A DNA stretch of 28,318 nucleotides from a virus: the IMG/VR virus record IMGVR_UViG_3300007539_000145, positions 1-28,318 of that record. The stretch is one strand, 5' to 3'. The position numbers were made by a program, and so were the translations under genes. The notes under the pieces were generated by a model. The model did no database searches. It was not told where the DNA came from and saw only the letters and a program-made list of their open reading frames with translations. This document shows, piece after piece, positions 6,133-13,877 of this stretch (the first letter of the stretch is position 1; each line of letters begins with the position of its first letter).

Positions 6133-6428
6133 ATTGCGAAGAATGTAATAATAAAGGATATGTTTTACAAGCGGATTATCAACATGATGTAATGATGAGA
6201 GTAAATTGTATTGAGTGTTTAGCCCATGAACAGATGAAACATGATTTGAGCATTAAATTAACAATGGTTCTAATGGATTTGAGTATGAATAGAATGGCTA
6301 GATTACTCTCCGATACTCTAATTAGTTTGGTTGATGCTGACGATACTCCCGACTATGATAGGCTTTTAGCACTTGTAAGGGCAAAGAATAAAGAGTCCCT
6401 TGTGTCCTTGTTGCAGGTGATGGTATGA
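6129..6428 (+). CDS. Small zinc-ribbon protein (CEEC...CIEC)
   Basis: Ninety-nine residues. CEEC at 3-6 and CIEC near 27-30 form an N-terminal four-cysteine zinc ribbon, and the rest is helical (SIKLTMVLMDLSMNRMARLL). It overlaps its neighbours by ATGA at both ends. The end of the gene carries AGGTGATGG, the ribosome-binding site for the next gene. Function unknown. The ribbon could bind nucleic acid or a protein partner. Confidence 0.8.
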   Translation: MNCEECNNKGYVLQADYQHDVMMRVNCIECLAHEQMKHDLSIKLTMVLMDLSMNRMARLLSDTLISLVDADDTPDYDRLLALVRAKNKESLVSLLQVMV

Positions 6429-6790
6429 CCTTAACCGGCCAAGAGGAAAATAGTATGTTGGGTCAGATAGATAGAAATATACTTAACTTACTATTTGCTA
6501 ATGGAGTTATTACTCTTAGTGAAATAACTGATATTATTAAGAGTAGTGAACTACCTATAACAAATGAAGCGGCAGAAGCCTATTCTGAAATATTAGTCAT
6601 GGAATTACAAAAGCGTTTCTTCGATAATGTAGAAGTGCCATTGTTTTCTAACAATAGCGACAATGTTCGCTTGGTAATGCACGAAGATGCAAAATGGGTA
6701 ATGGAACAAATAACTCAAGAAGAATATGACGAGAACGGAGAGGTAGTTGCCAAAGTGCTACCCAATTTTGAAATGGAGGAATATCAATGA
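6425..6790 (+). CDS. Unknown acidic protein, 121 residues
   Basis: No domain is recognised. It starts at ATG 6425 after AGGTGATGG, overlapping the previous stop. The first part (IDRNILNLLFANGVITLSEI) resembles the start of a small helical or winged-helix fold, and the C-terminal third is acidic. Its end (GAAATGGAGGAATATCA) supplies the site for the next overlapping gene. Confidence 0.8.
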   Translation: MTLTGQEENSMLGQIDRNILNLLFANGVITLSEITDIIKSSELPITNEAAEAYSEILVMELQKRFFDNVEVPLFSNNSDNVRLVMHEDAKWVMEQITQEEYDENGEVVAKVLPNFEMEEYQ

Positions 6791-7053
6791 ATATAATGGA
6801 AAAGGAAAAGAAAGTCGAATTTAGAATGGTTGATGATAGTGAATTACCACCAATCGTGATTACGATGAATGAGAACGATGACCCTAAAGTAATAGTCAAT
6901 ATCTATCATAAGATATGGATTAGTTATAACAGGAAGGTTATTGCAGGAATAATGGAAGCCCTTCAAGGGAAGATGGATTCGCTATTAGATGCGTATTTAT
7001 TGGAACAAAGAAGTTTTGAACGAGAAGATAGGGCTTACGAAGCAGAATATTGA
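6787..7053 (+). CDS. Unknown protein, 88 residues
   Basis: It overlaps the previous gene by ATGA. A possible second start at ATG 6796 (MEKEKKVEF) would shorten it by three residues. It has strand-like segments (VEFRMVDD, PPIVITMN, KVIVNIYHKIWISY) followed by a helix, compatible with a small α/β fold. The end is acidic (FEREDRAYEAEY). No family is recognised. Confidence 0.75.
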   Translation: MNIMEKEKKVEFRMVDDSELPPIVITMNENDDPKVIVNIYHKIWISYNRKVIAGIMEALQGKMDSLLDAYLLEQRSFEREDRAYEAEY

Positions 7054-7068
7054 AAGGAAGTGAAAAAA

Positions 7069-7170
7069 ATGAATAAACAAAAAATGAAGAAAAATGAAAA
7101 GACCGCCCAACAGACATCTGTTTATAAGGGTGTAGAACATGGAGAGAATACAACGGAGGATTACGAATGA
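7069..7170 (+). CDS. Microprotein, 33 residues, basic head and acidic tail
   Basis: ATG 7069 follows AAAGGAAGTGA, a moderate ribosome-binding site, 15 bases after the preceding stop. The first half is lysine-rich (MNKQKMKKNEK) and the second half acidic (EHGENTTEDYE). It overlaps the ubiquitin-like gene by ATGA, and its coding sequence contains that gene's site GGAGGA (7155-7160). It may be a leader that couples translation to the next gene rather than a functional protein. Confidence 0.6.
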   Translation: MNKQKMKKNEKTAQQTSVYKGVEHGENTTEDYE

Positions 7171-7367
7171 TTAAATTACGAATTTTGAACGAAACAGGCC
7201 ACACCGACCTCACACTTGAAAGTAGTGGGGTTCTTGAACAAATTGATACGCACCCGACTCATTGGGTGTTTATTGACAATGTTTTGGTTTCAAGGGAGAA
7301 TATTACTGAAATTAACTGGGATGAAGTTACTTCAGTCAATTTGACCCCTGCTATCGTTGGCGGATAA
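7167..7367 (+). CDS. ThiS/MoaD-like ubiquitin-fold protein with C-terminal Gly-Gly
   Basis: Sixty-six residues, the size of a ThiS/SAMP protein. The N-terminal hairpin (IKLRILNETG, HTDLTLES) is followed by a short helix-like turn (GVLEQI) and then HWVFIDNVLVSREN...DEVTSVNLTPAIVGG. The last part follows the ThiS/MoaD order: V-x-(V/I)-(N/D)-x-x-x-V-x-R, then DxV, then a strand ending in Gly-Gly exactly at the stop. In that superfamily the terminal Gly is adenylated by an E1-like protein and then carries sulfur or is joined to lysines. An E1-like gene (12246) and a JAMM protease gene (13878) lie in the same window. The site GGAGGA precedes the ATG and a strong hairpin follows. The fold assignment comes from pattern only, so a chance Gly-Gly cannot be fully excluded. 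Confidence 0.65.
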   Translation: MIKLRILNETGHTDLTLESSGVLEQIDTHPTHWVFIDNVLVSRENITEINWDEVTSVNLTPAIVGG

Positions 7368-7402
7368 GCAGGTTATTAAACCGACCACAACTTGCGAATC
7401 TT

Positions 7403-7447
7403 GGGGTGGGGGTGTTGCCTTACGAGGCAATCCCCTGCCCCTTTTTT
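7403..7447 (+). terminator. Long GC-rich hairpin with T6 tail
   Basis: GGGG-TG-GGGG (7403-7412, counting the inner T·G and G·T pairs) pairs with CCCC-TG-CCCC (7432-7441). Above a small internal loop, TTGCCT (7415-7420) pairs with AGGCAA (7425-7430) around TACG. TTTTTT follows at 7442-7447. It is a textbook intrinsic terminator shape 36 bases after the ubiquitin-like gene. It also lies 14 bases ahead of the next ATG, so it could instead be a leader structure controlling that gene. Confidence 0.75.
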
Positions 7448-7460
7448 GAGTGTGGCAAAC

Positions 7461-7835
7461 ATGGACTTATCTACTTTTATCTCTAAGGAAGCATTAAATC
7501 TTTTTTTACAAACAAAAGGTTGGCAAATGCTCATTCCCCATGTCTTCGGAGAGAAAGCGGTCTTTAAACCCGACTTTTATGAAGACATGTATATTATAGC
7601 GCAGGGTAAGTCTGGAAAAATATGCGCTAAAGGACATTCAATTATAAATTATCAAGGTAATACCTTCGATTGTGTTAATATGCTTATTTCTAAGCATGGT
7701 GAAACAGCACTAGAAGATTTTGATAACTGGAAGTTTATTGAAGAAAAAGAATGGGTTATCTACAAAGATGGCGAATGGCTTCATTCCTTTACTTCTCTTC
7801 TAGAATTACCAAATGCAAAAACATACAGGTGTTAA
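7461..7835 (+). CDS. Unknown protein, 124 residues
   Basis: I start it at ATG 7461. The frame is open from TTG 7392, but that start would put the whole terminator hairpin inside the coding region. The protein is α/β-like, with aromatic-rich strands (WVIYKDGEWLHSF) and one internal CVNML. No motif is recognised. No ribosome-binding site is clear before ATG 7461, so it may be leaderless or translated by readthrough. It sits two bases before the ribonucleotide reductase gene and supplies that gene's AGGTG site. Confidence 0.7.
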   Translation: MDLSTFISKEALNLFLQTKGWQMLIPHVFGEKAVFKPDFYEDMYIIAQGKSGKICAKGHSIINYQGNTFDCVNMLISKHGETALEDFDNWKFIEEKEWVIYKDGEWLHSFTSLLELPNAKTYRC

Positions 7836-7837
7836 AA

Positions 7838-9712
7838 ATGAAAAAACAGAAAGAAAACAAAGCGATTCAAATACTATCGGATATTACTGTGCATATGAAA
7901 TATGCTAGGTTTTTACCCGAACTAAATAGAAGAGAAACTTGGGATGAAATAGTCTCAAGAAACGAACAAATGCACATCAAAACATATCCCCAACTGGAGG
8001 AAGAAATACATGACATCTATACTAACTTTATCAGAACCCGAAAAATCCTCCCGTCAATGCGTTCTATGCAATTTGGCGGAAAGCCTGTGGAAATTAGCCC
8101 GAATAGGGTTTATAACTGCGCTTATATGCCTATTGACTCCTATATTGCTTTTAGTGAATCTATGTTTCTTCTTCTCGGTGGAACGGGGGTTGGGTACTCT
8201 GTCCAAAGACATCACATTGAACAATTACCGGAAATCCAACAGCCTAATGACTCAAGAAAGCGTCGTTATCTTATTAACGATTCTATTGAAGGTTGGGCTG
8301 ACGCTGTTAAAGTATTGATGGAATGTTATATGGGAATTAAAAAGGATAGCCCTAAGTTTGACTATTCTGATATTAGACCTAAAGGTTCTCTTTTGAAGAC
8401 TTCTGGTGGAAAAGCCCCCGGCCCTCAACCTTTGCGTGAATGTTTAGTAAAGGTCGAAGGTATGTTACAAAATATCCCTAATGGTTCTAAACTTGAGCCT
8501 ATTCAAGCACATGATATTATGTGCCATATTGCTGATGCAGTTTTAGCCGGAGGTATTCGTCGTGCCGCTATGATTAGTTTATTTAGTGCTGATGATGCTA
8601 AAATGCTTTCATGTAAATCTGGTAATTGGTGGGAAAATAGCCCACAACGGGGAAGAGCAAACAATTCAGCAGTATTGCTTAGACATAGAATCAATAAAGA
8701 GTTCTTTATGTCTATTTGGGAAAGAATACAATTAAGTGGTAGTGGAGAACCGGGAATTTATTTCAGTAATGATAAAGATTGGGGAACAAACCCTTGTTGT
8801 GAAATTGCACTACGACCATTTCAATTCTGTAATTTAACAGAAGTAAATGCTTCAAACATTGAAGGGCAAAAGGATTTAGAAGACCGAGTTAAAGCGGCTT
8901 CTTTCTTAGGAACATTACAAGCAGGATATACTGACTTTCATTATTTGAGAGATATTTGGCGTAAGACTACTGAGAAGGATTCTTTGTTGGGGGTATCAAT
9001 GACAGGTATCGCATCTAATATTGTCGAGAAGTTGGATATTGAATCTGCTTCTCTACAAGCAAAATTAGAAAACCGTCGTGTTGCTAAATTATTACAAATT
9101 AACCCTGCAAGTAGAGTAACTTGTGTTAAACCCGCAGGTACAACTTCTCTTGTATTAGGTTCTTCTTCGGGAATACATGCTTGGCATGATGAATATTATA
9201 TTCGTCGTGTTCGTGTTGGAAAGAATGAAGCAATCTATTCTTATTTGGCAAACAATCATCCCGAATTAGTAGAGGATGAGTATTTCAATCCAACAGAACA
9301 GGCAGTAATTAGTATTCCTCAAAAAGCACCAGATAACGCAATCACTCGAAAAGAAAGCGTATTTGATTTACTTGAACGAGTAAAGCAGTTTAGCATTAGA
9401 TGGGTTAATAACGGTCATGTTGATGGAATGAATACCCATAATGTTTCAGCGACTATTTCAATCAAAGAAGATGAATGGGATGATGTTGCAGAATGGATGT
9501 GGTTTAACCGACATTATTACAATGGATTGGCTGTTCTTCCTTATGATGGTGGAACATACAAACAAGCACCATTTGAAACTATTACCAAGGAACAATACAA
9601 TGACATGTATGCTCTTCTCGGCTCTATTGATTTAACTAAAATAGTAGAAAGCGAAGACAATACTGACTTATCCGGTGAAATTGCTTGTGCCGGTGGACTT
9701 TGCGAGATTTGA
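7838..9712 (+). CDS. nrdJ: Class II (B12-dependent) ribonucleoside-triphosphate reductase, monomeric type
   Basis: It converts ribonucleotides to deoxyribonucleotides for viral DNA synthesis, using adenosylcobalamin to make the thiyl radical. The start at 7838 is set by AGGTG four to five bases upstream. Motifs: SMRSMQFGG near 73-81; VYNCAYM with the N-terminal redox Cys94; GGTGVGYSV; NPCCE at 318-322 with the radical Cys320 and Glu322; FCNLTEVN with Cys331; and the C-terminal shuttle pair CAGGLC (Cys617, Cys622). The GTGVGYSV segment and short length (624 residues) point to the monomeric RTPR-like branch. It does not need a NrdB subunit, which suits a virus. Hosts must supply or import B12. 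Confidence 0.93.
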   Translation: MKKQKENKAIQILSDITVHMKYARFLPELNRRETWDEIVSRNEQMHIKTYPQLEEEIHDIYTNFIRTRKILPSMRSMQFGGKPVEISPNRVYNCAYMPIDSYIAFSESMFLLLGGTGVGYSVQRHHIEQLPEIQQPNDSRKRRYLINDSIEGWADAVKVLMECYMGIKKDSPKFDYSDIRPKGSLLKTSGGKAPGPQPLRECLVKVEGMLQNIPNGSKLEPIQAHDIMCHIADAVLAGGIRRAAMISLFSADDAKMLSCKSGNWWENSPQRGRANNSAVLLRHRINKEFFMSIWERIQLSGSGEPGIYFSNDKDWGTNPCCEIALRPFQFCNLTEVNASNIEGQKDLEDRVKAASFLGTLQAGYTDFHYLRDIWRKTTEKDSLLGVSMTGIASNIVEKLDIESASLQAKLENRRVAKLLQINPASRVTCVKPAGTTSLVLGSSSGIHAWHDEYYIRRVRVGKNEAIYSYLANNHPELVEDEYFNPTEQAVISIPQKAPDNAITRKESVFDLLERVKQFSIRWVNNGHVDGMNTHNVSATISIKEDEWDDVAEWMWFNRHYYNGLAVLPYDGGTYKQAPFETITKEQYNDMYALLGSIDLTKIVESEDNTDLSGEIACAGGLCEI

Positions 9713-9721
9713 GGTGATTGA

Positions 9722-10060
9722 TTGTCTCGCCCGCTTTCTTATAGAAAATTACCCTATTCGGGCTATAAGAAAGCGATAGTCTCAATGCTGAAAGAGTTCT
9801 CAAGTGTTAGTAGAACCAAAATACTATTAGCCATAGAAGTTTGTGAAGAGTTGCCGAAGGAAGACAGATTGTATAGAATTGAACAAAGTTTGAATACTGC
9901 CCTGTGGGAATTAGATGAGGCAATTGAACTAGGTTTTGATGCTTGGAAGAATAAACACTTAGTAGAAAGAGCAAACGCCTTTCTTTATCACGAAAATAAT
10001 AAAGACGAATGCGACTACGATTGCGAAGTTTGTAAAATAGCATTTAGGTGGAAGGCATGA
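9722..10060 (+). CDS. Unknown protein with CxxxC/CxxC C-terminus
   Basis: This 112-residue protein begins at TTG 9722, preceded by GAGGTGAT, the archaeal ribosome-binding core. It is mostly helical (TKILLAIEVCEELPKEDRL, NTALWELDEAIELGF), with a cysteine group near the end (DECDYDCEVC) that could hold a metal. It overlaps the next gene by ATGA. Its position right after the reductase suggests a shared operon, but no functional link is established. Confidence 0.8.
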   Translation: MSRPLSYRKLPYSGYKKAIVSMLKEFSSVSRTKILLAIEVCEELPKEDRLYRIEQSLNTALWELDEAIELGFDAWKNKHLVERANAFLYHENNKDECDYDCEVCKIAFRWKA

Positions 10061-10227
10061 AAGAAAAAGACCCCAAATATACTACAAGTCATAGGACTTA
10101 CAAAAAAAGAATAGCAACTTCTTGTCGCATATGCGGCCAACAATTGCTAATACCAGAAGAAATTAAAAGAGAAAGGCACGATAATTGTGCCAAAAATAAT
10201 AAACATGACAATATATACATGATGTGA
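10057..10227 (+). CDS. Small zinc-finger protein, 56 residues
   Basis: It starts in an ATGA overlap. CRIC near residues 23-26 and HDNC near 41-44 form a possible C2HC knuckle in a basic protein (TTSHRTYKKRIATS). It resembles small nucleic-acid-binding zinc knuckles. The stop overlaps the GTG start of the next gene. Confidence 0.7.
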   Translation: MKEKDPKYTTSHRTYKKRIATSCRICGQQLLIPEEIKRERHDNCAKNNKHDNIYMM

Positions 10228-11411
10228 ATAATATGGATAAAATAGGAATAAGAATAAGAAAACCAGATGATAGTCGAGACTACTACCCCACAGTTACAGT
10301 AACAAGTGATAGTATTATCAATTATAGTAACGGTTGGGAATATAGGGTCGAATACTTAAGAAATGAAAAAGACCCTATTCATGCGGGTCTTGTTAAGTTT
10401 TGGAAGACAACATTGGGTAATAAAAGAATGGATTACAGTGCGCCTAAAATACGGTTTAGTTCAGATATTGTTGTAATAAATATTGAAACTCTACCAATAG
10501 CAATACACCGCAAGAATGGTAGATTTCGCTTAAATGGTAAATCTGAATCGGCTAGCACTATTGCTAATGCTTTGGCTAGAGTAACAATTTCAGCAATTCG
10601 TGAAAAATCACCAGTTAAATTAATGTCATCCTTGATGAAAGTTTTAAGCCTATCCGAGAATGTAAAGTATTGTCTTGAGAACAGAGTTCCTTTTCACTAC
10701 TTTGTCAATTTCAAGAAAGTAGATGTCCGTTTGAATATTCAACAAATTTCCGAAAAGGAATGTGCTATTGAGATAAGCGACGGTGTTTGGGCAAGTATTT
10801 CTAATAAGGAGTTGGATAAGTTTTGTACTTTTTTCTTACATGGAAAGAAGCAGGGTAAGTTTAAGCATATGGGAATAAAGCGTCTATATACTTACTTACT
10901 AGGACAAGAGCCATCTGACTCAGATTTAGAGTTAATGCGTCAATTCCTTAGACAAAACCGACAGCAGGACATTGTAGAGGATAGAGCAATTCAACTACTA
11001 CATGAATTAGTAGAAGAATCGCCAAATCATCTCCACTTAATTATGGAAGAAAACCAACCTAAGTCCCTTTACATTAAAGGGGCGGGCTATGATTGGCTAC
11101 TAAGTGCTAATGAATACAAAAGCGATATTCAACTGGTATCAACTTATGTCTGTCAGCCAATACCGCAAACAGATGAAAACCAAATGCCACTACCAATATT
11201 GGATTGTGAGTGGAAATGGAAAGGCCCAATCTGTATTGATAATATGGCAAAGGGTTCTTCACTTGGCGACCAATTCGCAACAAGAGCATTAGCACTGATT
11301 AATGATACTCATACAATACAAATAGTAAATACGATTAAGCGATACTTAATCGCAGATGAAAATACGAATAGGATGGATTTTGATGAAATGCTTAGAGTGC
11401 AACACAAGTGA
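10224..11411 (+). CDS. Unknown protein, 395 residues
   Basis: A long, well-formed gene starting at GTG 10224 (GTGA overlap), or at ATG 10233. The N-terminal part has repeated strands (KIGIRIRKPDD, YPTVTVTSDS, WEYRVEYL). The middle is helical and the C-terminal part has WKWKGPICIDNMAKGSS and a helical end. There is no P-loop, zinc motif or membrane segment. The long 3' overlap (29 bases) with the TFB-like gene suggests coupled expression. Function unknown. Confidence 0.85.
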   Translation: MNNMDKIGIRIRKPDDSRDYYPTVTVTSDSIINYSNGWEYRVEYLRNEKDPIHAGLVKFWKTTLGNKRMDYSAPKIRFSSDIVVINIETLPIAIHRKNGRFRLNGKSESASTIANALARVTISAIREKSPVKLMSSLMKVLSLSENVKYCLENRVPFHYFVNFKKVDVRLNIQQISEKECAIEISDGVWASISNKELDKFCTFFLHGKKQGKFKHMGIKRLYTYLLGQEPSDSDLELMRQFLRQNRQQDIVEDRAIQLLHELVEESPNHLHLIMEENQPKSLYIKGAGYDWLLSANEYKSDIQLVSTYVCQPIPQTDENQMPLPILDCEWKWKGPICIDNMAKGSSLGDQFATRALALINDTHTIQIVNTIKRYLIADENTNRMDFDEMLRVQHK

Positions 11412-12243
11412 GTTTGAATATGACGAAGTAATGGGTGAAACCGCATGTGTAGCATGTGGTCTTATTGCTGTAACTGAATTGTTTGAAGAACGGCAAATGT
11501 CCGTAGATAAAGAAGTTTTGCTGAAATCTTCAGAAAGAACGGGATTAGGTAGCATTATTTCCGGAAAGGGAAAGATTGCACACATTCACAATAGGTATAG
11601 TGATAAAGACCACCATATCAAGAAAGGCGTAGTAATGTGTCAAATGGTTCTTTCTAATGTGTTTGATTCTACTACCTCTCTTAGAGATAGAGTGGGAGAA
11701 GTATATAGAGAATTACATTCTAAGAACATATTCAAGGGTGTTTCTTTAGAAGTGAGAGCAACCGCAGTAGTATGGCTTGTGATGAAAGAAAATAAGACCC
11801 CAATCAAAATTAAAAAATTAAGTGAAGAGTTTAGTTGTTCGGGTAAACCATTGAATCGCCTGATACGCAAAATATCCACATATTATGGTGGTAGAATGCG
11901 CCAAATGGAAGCAGACCCGCAATACTTACTAAAGAAAGTAGCCAACCAAATAACAGATGATATAGTTTACATTTCTCAATGTATGGAAACTTTAGAAATG
12001 TTTGAGAGAATAATTAATAGTAGTGATTATAATAAAAGAAACGCTTACTATGAAAGCATTTGTTGGATTTCAAAGAATATCTTTGTATATCCAAGAATAA
12101 CATTGACACTTATTGCCGAGAAGACTGATGCTTCTTGGTCGGCAATACAAAAACAAACCAAAGACCTTTTAGGTTTAATTGGATTAAAGACTTGTGCCCA
12201 AGTAAAAGGCAAACAAATAAGTGAATTAGAAAGGAGAGAATAA
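11383..12243 (+). CDS. TFB/TFIIB-like transcription initiation factor
   Basis: TFB bridges the TBP-TATA complex and RNA polymerase in archaea. The start at ATG 11383 places an N-terminal zinc ribbon right at the beginning: Cys3, Cys6, Cys22 and Cys25 (CLEC...CVACG). After a B-finger-like linker come two helical repeats of about 90 residues, consistent with the cyclin folds (LRDRVGEVYREL...VRATAVVWLVMKEN and a second one near 190-270). At 287 residues it is slightly short of cellular TFB (about 300), and the linker is divergent. The gene overlaps its upstream neighbour. A viral TFB could redirect host polymerase to viral promoters such as the TTTATATA boxes seen here. Confidence 0.85.
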   Translation: MKCLECNTSEFEYDEVMGETACVACGLIAVTELFEERQMSVDKEVLLKSSERTGLGSIISGKGKIAHIHNRYSDKDHHIKKGVVMCQMVLSNVFDSTTSLRDRVGEVYRELHSKNIFKGVSLEVRATAVVWLVMKENKTPIKIKKLSEEFSCSGKPLNRLIRKISTYYGGRMRQMEADPQYLLKKVANQITDDIVYISQCMETLEMFERIINSSDYNKRNAYYESICWISKNIFVYPRITLTLIAEKTDASWSAIQKQTKDLLGLIGLKTCAQVKGKQISELERRE

Positions 12244-12245
12244 AT

Positions 12246-12803
12246 ATGAGAAAAATATTAATAATTGGAACAGGCGGAATTGGGTCATTCTTGACTCAAT
12301 ATTTAGATAAAGTCGGACTATACAACATTACTGTTGCAGACCCCGATTCAGTTGAAACTAAAAACTTAACATATCAAAACTTTAGTAGAGGTCATGTTGG
12401 ACAGAATAAGGCCAGTGTTATGTTTGATGAGTATGAATCAGTCAATCATTACTCTAAGTTTCCTATCCTCACAGCAAAGCAAATGGATGGATTTGATTTG
12501 GTTATCTGTTGTGTTGATAATTTGAGTGTTCGTCGAACCTTATACAACACAAGTATTAAATGGTTGGACTTAAGAGCGCAAGGCAGGAACGCCGCCCTTG
12601 TTAGCCATATGGCAGATGTTAAAATGCACGATACTTTGCTTATGGGTGAAGATGGTTCGTTTAGTTGCCAAGGTGATTCTTGGGATGGAACAAATAAGAA
12701 TGTTCACTTTATGCAAATAACAATAGCAGGTATGGGCGCACAGTGGATTCAAAGATATTTTAATAAAGAAGAAGTAAGTGATTTTAAGGTTGTGAATGTA
12801 TGA
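12246..12803 (+). CDS. Minimal E1-like ThiF/MoeB-family protein
   Basis: E1-like proteins adenylate the C-terminal Gly of ubiquitin-like or sulfur-carrier proteins. Visible parts: Rossmann ATP loop GTGGIGS (8-14); the acidic strand end with Asp32 and Asp34; NLTYQNF (40-46), then HVGQNKA (50-56); and the nucleotide-contact segment CCVDNLSVRR with Asp91, Asn92 and Arg96. Cys141 (SFSCQGD) is a candidate catalytic cysteine, followed by a helix (ITIAGMGAQWIQRYF) as in MoeB. Oddities: it is 185 residues instead of about 250. The Arg of the usual NLxRQ motif is Tyr43. The two CxxC zinc pairs of MoeB are absent. It follows the TFB-like gene by two bases after GGAGAG and overlaps the SANT gene by ATGA. 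Confidence 0.85.
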   Translation: MRKILIIGTGGIGSFLTQYLDKVGLYNITVADPDSVETKNLTYQNFSRGHVGQNKASVMFDEYESVNHYSKFPILTAKQMDGFDLVICCVDNLSVRRTLYNTSIKWLDLRAQGRNAALVSHMADVKMHDTLLMGEDGSFSCQGDSWDGTNKNVHFMQITIAGMGAQWIQRYFNKEEVSDFKVVNV

Positions 12804-13876
12804 GTGAAGATATAAGAAAGATAAGAACAGTCTGGACAGAAGAAGTTGTAGATTACATTACAATGCAAAGGAACATTAAAAATGCTAAGTGGTCTCAAAT
12901 TGTTCGTAGGCTTCAACAGCACTTTAATATTACAACTACTGTTAAGAACGCTATGAATCAATATCACAAAAGGAAAAAACAAATGGAAAGTGAAAATATG
13001 AATTGGAAAGATGAACCCGCAACTCGGAAACAATGTAATTATATTGCAGGGCTAACCCTGCCTAATGGTAGTAAGAAACTAAAGAAAACATTAGAAGACC
13101 AACTATATAATAAGTCTCTTGCTCAAGAGTTTACTAAGAATATGGCTAGTGAAAGGATTCAGTCTTTAGAATCACAATTACTTGCTACTAATTCCGGTGT
13201 AAACCGTCGTTGGACAATATTAGAAGATAATGTTATTATGGGTTGCCATAGTGCTATGTCAGCCATCGCACTAAAATTACCGAATAGGACTGAAAGTGCT
13301 GTAAAACAGCGTTACTATGCTCTTAGGAAAAAGGCAAAATCCAATAGTGAACCAACTCCAATTGTAGCAAAGAAACAACCTAATACACAGTTACATAAAA
13401 CTGAACTACCTCAAAAGATTGAAACTTTTGTAGAAAAGCATGGTAATCCAACAACTCGTCATCTTTCAAATGATGAGAAAGAAATGTTCGAGGAAGTGAA
13501 AGAAGTGTTGGAAGAAGCAGTAGTTGAACGAAAGCATCTAAGAAGCCCAAAGACTTGGAAAACTGAAGAAGACTTTGATTTGCTTTGTAATTTCTATGAA
13601 TTGTCTATTTTGGAAGCAAAAGAGCGATATGGTCGAGACTATGGTACTATTGCTTCTCGGCTTGAATCTCTCTTTGAAAGCACACAACCTAAACATATGT
13701 CTTTACTTATGGAAGCCAGTGCCTTTATCAAAGCACGAAAGGCTGAAGAGATAGAATCCTATAAGAACGGCTATTTTAAGCGACGGAAAGCGGCTAAAAT
13801 GGCAAAGAAACAACTCAAGAAGGAACGCAAGGCGGAGAAACTTGAGGCAAAATTGAAAAAACTACGAGGTGAATAA
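12800..13876 (+). CDS. DNA-binding protein with three SANT/Myb-like repeats
   Basis: Three tryptophan-centred helical repeats are visible. The first is near 10-58 (VWTEEVVDYI...WSQIVRRL...TVKNAMNQYH). The second is near 136-177 (RRWTILEDNVIMGC...IALKLPNRTESAVKQRYYAL). The third is near 250-297 (WKTEEDFDLL...YGRDYGTIASRL). A short ATRKQCNYIAGL motif near 74-85 is common in phage proteins. The last 50 residues are a Lys/Arg/Glu-rich coiled-coil tail (KRRKAAKMAKKQLKKER). SANT/Myb domains bind DNA or histone-like proteins, so this is probably a viral DNA-binding or transcription regulator. It overlaps the E1-like gene, and the JAMM gene follows directly. Confidence 0.75.
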   Translation: MSEDIRKIRTVWTEEVVDYITMQRNIKNAKWSQIVRRLQQHFNITTTVKNAMNQYHKRKKQMESENMNWKDEPATRKQCNYIAGLTLPNGSKKLKKTLEDQLYNKSLAQEFTKNMASERIQSLESQLLATNSGVNRRWTILEDNVIMGCHSAMSAIALKLPNRTESAVKQRYYALRKKAKSNSEPTPIVAKKQPNTQLHKTELPQKIETFVEKHGNPTTRHLSNDEKEMFEEVKEVLEEAVVERKHLRSPKTWKTEEDFDLLCNFYELSILEAKERYGRDYGTIASRLESLFESTQPKHMSLLMEASAFIKARKAEEIESYKNGYFKRRKAAKMAKKQLKKERKAEKLEAKLKKLRGE

Positions 13877-13877
13877 A

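Noticed and set aside
7392-7460. Upstream TTG 7392 as start of the gene at 7461
   Set aside because: The extra 23 codons would be the terminator hairpin itself, and the translation there is atypical (Gly, Cys, Pro).
7751-7837. Longer reductase start at 7751
   Set aside because: It would overlap the preceding gene by 85 bases; ATG 7838 has AGGTG at correct spacing and gives a normal N-terminus.
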